Source: Baylisascaris procyonis (lineage: Eukaryota; Nematoda; Chromadorea; Rhabditida; Ascarididae). From it: DNA of 64,000 bases. The translations under genes were made by a program, and so were the position numbers. Under the pieces are notes generated by a model. The model ran no database searches. It saw only the letters and a list, made by a program, of their open reading frames with translations, and had not been told where the DNA came from. Where the stretch lies: assembly GCA_037389465.1 (NCBI GenBank), contig JAZARR010000201.1:1302001-1366000 (forward strand), given 5' to 3'. Positions 52,758-64,000 of the stretch are shown piece by piece. How positions within the stretch are numbered: the first letter of the stretch is position 1; each line of letters starts with the position of its first letter.

Positions 52758-53912
52758 AACACTGTCCATTGTTAGAAAATAAAAAATCAACAATGTTCTA
52801 TTCTGAGTGCTAAAATTAACCCCTTAATTTTAATACCACTTACCTGTCCCTCCGTCATCGATACTGCATTCATCCAAAATCCAATAACTTTTGTTCATTT
52901 TTTCCCGTATAATCGATGAGAATCTTTTACAAAAACAGTGAAAAACTTTCGATTCGTATCCTCAACAAGAGGATTATCCGACCTTCATATAATCGATTAA
53001 ACTTTTTCAACAAGGAAACGCACATCCCATATCGTTTGCCAGAAAATATTAGTAATTCTATTGTCAAATTTGTTGAGAGTGAAAATGAAATTTGGCGGAT
53101 ATTGAAGAGGCCGAAAAATGCCATTATCTCGTAAACATAAAAGCACATACTACGCGCCACCCAGAACTATTCCATTCCACTCCTATTCGATATATAATGA
53201 TTTAATTATAAAACCGCACTGCCATTACTCATAAAATTTTATATAAATGAAGTTAGAATTTTCCACCTTATATGATCCGGATCATTCTAGAATCAGCATA
53301 TCTTAATAGCAGAAAGCAGAAACGATGAGGTAAACTGAAATCGTGCAGAAATCCATCGATCCAAATAACTGAATTATCGAATATACAACAAAAATCCAGC
53401 AGATCTTCTTCCATAGACAGCGAATCCTTCGTTCGATGTTTTCCATAACATTCGAATATATCATTTGCATTCGGTTGTTGCTTGATATTGTCACCGTTCC
53501 CGTTGTTTGACTTGCAAGCATTCAGTCCTCACAATCTACAGAATCCTTACTCCCCTTTATTTGTATCTATTAGATGGGATCGTTGCTATCCAAGGAATCA
53601 GCAAATAAGTGTTTCACTGATCATAAGTTGTCTAACAACGGCTAACTTTAAAATGTTGCTGAAAACACCGTTGTTCTGTAATGCCATCGATGGCGTAGTT
53701 TCAAGCCACCTTAAACATCCCAACCGCTGTCCTTATGACTAATGAGAAACCTCTAGTTGATCTGCTGTGTGCCTGCATCCATTATCCCCTCCCTCCGCCC
53801 CAAAATGCAGATCAATCAAATTGTAAGAATTGAATAAGAAAGAAGCGACGAAAGACGACAAAAATGCGAAGAGTGTATTGCAATAACAACGTATCAATGA
53901 ACACTTTACAGG

Positions 53913-54104
53913 TCAAATCATCGGCTTGAGACGTTCAAATTGAGATATTTCAGACGTGAAATACCGGGATAGTGCCGAACGATGTACTCGAGGCTGGGTT
54001 GTTAAATAAGCCGGACGACAGGTTCGAATAAGAGACCGGCAGCCTCGAAGAGTGACAGGAAGGGGAAGGATGTGCGAGCGGGCAAGCCCGACGCTAGCCC
54101 GCAA
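53913..54104 (-). other. Probable 3' UTR of CNOT2
   Basis: The bases after the TAG at 54107-54105 are GC-richer than the intergenic DNA beyond. The 63-codon frame here has no family match and is not treated as a gene. The nearest minus-strand AATAAA I saw is far downstream (about 53561-53556), so the true end is unclear. Confidence 0.35.
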
Positions 54105-61123
<7,019 letters not shown>

Positions 61124-61145
<22 letters not shown>

Positions 61146-61175
61146 TCCATTTGCATTTCACTTTCCTAAAATAAT
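61124..61175 (-). promoter_or_regulatory. Candidate trans-splice acceptor and leader of CNOT2
   Basis: An 'ATTTTAG|GAAAG' acceptor lies with its first exon base at 61165, 20 bases before ATG 61145. All three frames from this acceptor hit a stop before joining the CNOT2 frame, so the ATG at 61145 is the likely start. Two out-of-frame ATGs in the leader open an 11-codon frame (61156-61124) that overlaps the start. A 5'-UTR cis intron is the alternative to a spliced leader. Confidence 0.4.
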
Positions 61176-63710
61176 TAGACATTCAAAACAAATGCATAAA
61201 CGTCCGTTAACATACCGTATGGTGCCGAATATAAGCCCCCTCCAGGAGAAAAATAAATGCTTAAAACAAGGCGGAGGTGGACGATCTGCAATACTTTCTC
61301 AATGAAAATAATTGATTAGCCTATAAACGCAAAGGGTGGGTAGACACCGTATTCAAAAACTGATTTCCATTAAACTTGGGCTTCTAATAATTACCATCAA
61401 GATAAAAAAAAGGGCCTCCAATAAAACAGCCAAAACAGGAGCATTCGGTTACACGAAATATGACATCAACGTAAGCAACACGAAAAAAACCATACTGTGC
61501 CTAAAACTACTAACATACACATGAAGTATTGCGATCAATTACAGCGTTTTCCAACCTATTTCCCAAACAACATTCATAGAACACTCTCTATACAAACATC
61601 ATTTAATTACTTGAATGAATAATGAATAAATAGAAGTATTTGAGTTGAGAATAAACTGTAGAATCTTTACAAGACAACAAAGTAAAGTAACAAATGCATC
61701 TTCCCATTGTCCCTCTCGCTCATCTTCCCAATCAACTATAACACACCACTCCCTCCAATCTCCATGTGAGAACACAATAGTCTATAGTGCACTATCCCGA
61801 ATGTGAAATCGTAAGTGAATTAAACGTTAAAATATTCCAAAATTAATTACTAATATATAATAAATATCGTTCTACATACAAGCATAAAGCGTTACATATA
61901 ACCTAATTACAGCAACACTTGAGTGGCACATCGATGAAGAGGGCTCTTGATAAACAACACGCCGCATTGCTTCTTTTTCGATAGCCTTGAAGTTGGTTTT
62001 GTATCGATCAACATCACACATGCATCAATCAATAAACGTTTATGTACTTTTGATCTTTGATATTTTATGTCCACCCTTTACTTCTCTCTCTCTCTCTCTC
62101 CCTCTCTCTCTCTTACACTTGTCGTACACAGTTTAACGTAATTGCAACGAAAAAAACCTCTCCACATTATTTTTTTCTTTACTCAACTGTAGAATGGTGA
62201 AAATTTTTATAAAAACATCTGCTAAGCGCTTGTGGAAAATTTAGGATTAGACGCATTTAGACTAGTGTAGTAAAGCATCTCCATGCCTTCTCGGGAGGCA
62301 ATTCTCGGATTTTTTCGTCACAATCCCAATCTCTGATCCGACAAACCGCCTCCCCATTCTCGGATCGAAAACATTCTCTCGGTATCACAAACAAGTATTA
62401 TTGTCGAAGAGGGCGATAAATATAAATAGTGCAATAATGAACTCTACAAATACAGCACATTTCAATGAAAAGATTTCATAACAACGAAATCAATGCATAT
62501 ACATAGTACGATTGGTCTTGTTTACTCAGAAATTGAACTGTGACGAAATTTTTGATGCAAAAAAATGTCGATTACACATCAGCGATGTGTTGAATAACTC
62601 CGAATAAAACTCCGGAGCATTATAAAATTTATGTGATTTGCATAATCAGATCAGGAAGTCACACAAAAATAAGACGATATAATAACGGTCTTCAAATGAT
62701 ATGCGAGAAGATGATTGAGAGAGGAAGAGGATCAAAGGAAGTGGAGAAGGGATTGAAGATTACACTCTAATAGGGAATGTTTCCGAAAAATATACGATAA
62801 AATATGTAAAAAAAAAAAAATAAGATTCGCATCCACAGCTTGGCGGATCGATAATTACCAATAATCAAATGCAACAACAACAACATGTGCATATTAATCA
62901 AAGTTTTTTATTCGTTTCTAAACGCTTGAATCTGTGACATAATCTTAGACAGCTATGATGAGGTACTTAATAATTTCTTTATATAAATGAAGATTTGCTT
63001 TGAATGCTAAGCAATTGTGTGATAGAACTGTGTCAGAGATGAGGGTTGTCAATGACTAAATAACACTCTCACTAGATAAGGGCAAAATTAACATATAATT
63101 GATTCTTCACTGCACAGCATTCGATAATAACATTTAAAAAACCGTTAAATATAACGGTATAATGATAAAATTTTATTGTTATAGGTGAGAAATATATAAC
63201 TAATAAACATTTTATGCAAATCACAATAAAGCATTGAAATAATATCGCCCATTAAGAGTAAAATGATCGGCATAAACTCAATAAAATGCAACAATTTAAA
63301 CACTTTCATGGAAAAATCAATGCAAAACAACGCTTTATTTCACAATAATCCGAGTTTCTGCAGTTATTCGTTTCAGTTAACTCTCTACTTAATACTCACT
63401 TCGCTGACTTAGAATACAACACTAAAATCAATGAGGGTTTTCTTCGAATATCTCTGATAATATCGGTTATATTTTATTCAAGAAGGTTGTCAATAAAAAT
63501 AGAAATGAAGCTGTCAATACGAACAGAAAGGAAATCTTAAAAGTATCTACGACAAGAAACCAATATAAATATGAGGAAAAATAACATTCATCTATACGAT
63601 AAACTAATCTATGGTCCAAGTATACGATCTAATGCTCTCTAAGCATTCCGTTTAATGGTTCCAACTATCTAGTGAGGAAAATAGACGAGGAGTTAATATG
63701 AAGCTCACCT
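61176..63710. other. Intergenic region upstream of CNOT2
   Basis: It separates the minus-strand membrane gene (ending at 63711) from CNOT2. It contains a CT-rich tract (about 62085-62113), poly-A runs and AT-rich sequence. An exon-like piece at about 61217-61245 (minus, reading GLYSAPYG before GTATGT) could not be phased into CNOT2. At 2.5 kb, the spacing is too large for a tight nematode operon. Confidence 0.4.
62085..62113. repeat. (CT)n microsatellite
   Basis: A run of CT units with one 'ccctc' interruption, in intergenic DNA upstream of CNOT2. Confidence 0.9.
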
Positions 63711-64000
63711 CTACAAATACCCACCGTAATATAGAATGTCATAAGCATCCACTTTGCCAGCAACGGATTGCACAACAAAGCCTAAATAACTGAAATAACG
63801 ACGCCAAACGTCTTTCCCCCTTGGGTAAACAAAAAAAAAAAAAAAACGCAGCACTACCGCGTCAATTTTTTCACTGCAACGATAATTTCCTCATATAACA
63901 TCTTATAAATCATATAAATTTATAAATAAAGGTAACGGTAATATGCGAAATAAATAATATTAACCCAGCCAGAAGATAACCTAATCCATAGCCGAAATAG
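63711..64000 (-). CDS. C-terminal end of an unidentified membrane protein, 5' part outside window
   Basis: Two minus-strand exons join in phase: 64000-63965 (continuing upstream), ending GCTGG|GTTAAT, and 63789-63711, preceded by TTATTTCAG. The first reads YFGYGLGYLLAG. The second reads YLGFVVQSVAGKVDAYDI then LYYGGYL and stop (63713-63711). The 174-bp intron is typical. The Gly- and aromatic-rich hydrophobic sequence suggests the last transmembrane helix of a polytopic protein, with a very short tail. The family is not recognised from about 37 residues. Confidence 0.5.

Larger units (their letters stand above)
44731..53880. other. Gene-poor intergenic region
   Basis: About 9 kb between the 5' end of the Asn-rich gene and the 3' end of CNOT2. 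No multi-exon model could be chained. Isolated exon-like bits, near 50009-50070 and 51976-52057 on the plus strand, have splice-like ends but no partners. The region holds a 33-bp minisatellite, a (TA)n array, GA/CT-rich runs (47280-47320, 47708-47750, 48020-48050) and degenerate repeats at about 52657-52757. Confidence 0.5.

Noticed and set aside
61217..61245. Minus-strand exon-like piece reading GLYSAPYG before GTATGT
   Set aside because: It ends in phase 1, but the next acceptor leads into a stop in every frame, so it cannot join CNOT2 as modelled.

Overview
The window is eukaryotic nuclear DNA, AT-rich, with long introns, GT...AG splice sites of the short T-rich '...TTTCAG' type, many mono- and dinucleotide runs and AATAAA poly(A) signals. 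Apparent trans-splice acceptors just upstream of two start codons, a GAS1/PHG-1-type gene and the gene structures suggest a nematode, possibly a parasitic spirurid or filarial-like (clade III) species. The species assignment is inference. Coding sequence is only a small part of the window and is split into many short exons, so most long open frames are chance.

Layout. (1) About 65-19286, plus strand: the 3' part of a very large gene. About 24 exons and some 1,080 codons can be chained, nearly all with matching phase. The protein resembles SZT2, the scaffold of the KICSTOR complex that recruits GATOR1 to lysosomes. That identity is probable, not proven. (2) 19.4-25.6 kb: gene-poor, with a T-rich degenerate segment and a putative retroelement/ribozyme-like end near 22.2-22.3 kb. 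(3) 25634-38891, plus strand: a four-exon gene for a GPI-anchored GAS1 homologue (275 residues). Its 6.4-kb second intron holds a possible nested two-exon membrane-protein gene (32355-32795, plus) and an antisense initiator tRNA-Met (33467-33538, minus). (4) 41829-44717, minus strand: a three-exon gene for a secreted Asn/Lys-rich protein with no recognisable family. (5) 44.7-54.1 kb: gene-poor with microsatellites and minisatellites. (6) 54105-61145, minus strand: an eight-exon gene for CNOT2/NOT2, a core subunit of the CCR4-NOT deadenylase, with a full C-terminal NOT box. (7) 63711-64000 and beyond, minus strand: the last two exons of an unidentified membrane protein.

The genes do not form a functional cluster. 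They cover nutrient signalling (SZT2-like), cell-surface signalling (GAS1-like), a secreted novelty and mRNA decay (CNOT2). Six (TA)n arrays of about 54-100 bp, one bounded by inverted arms and one abutting a splice acceptor, and a perfect 132-bp tandem duplication inside a CNOT2 intron are the most conspicuous non-coding structures.
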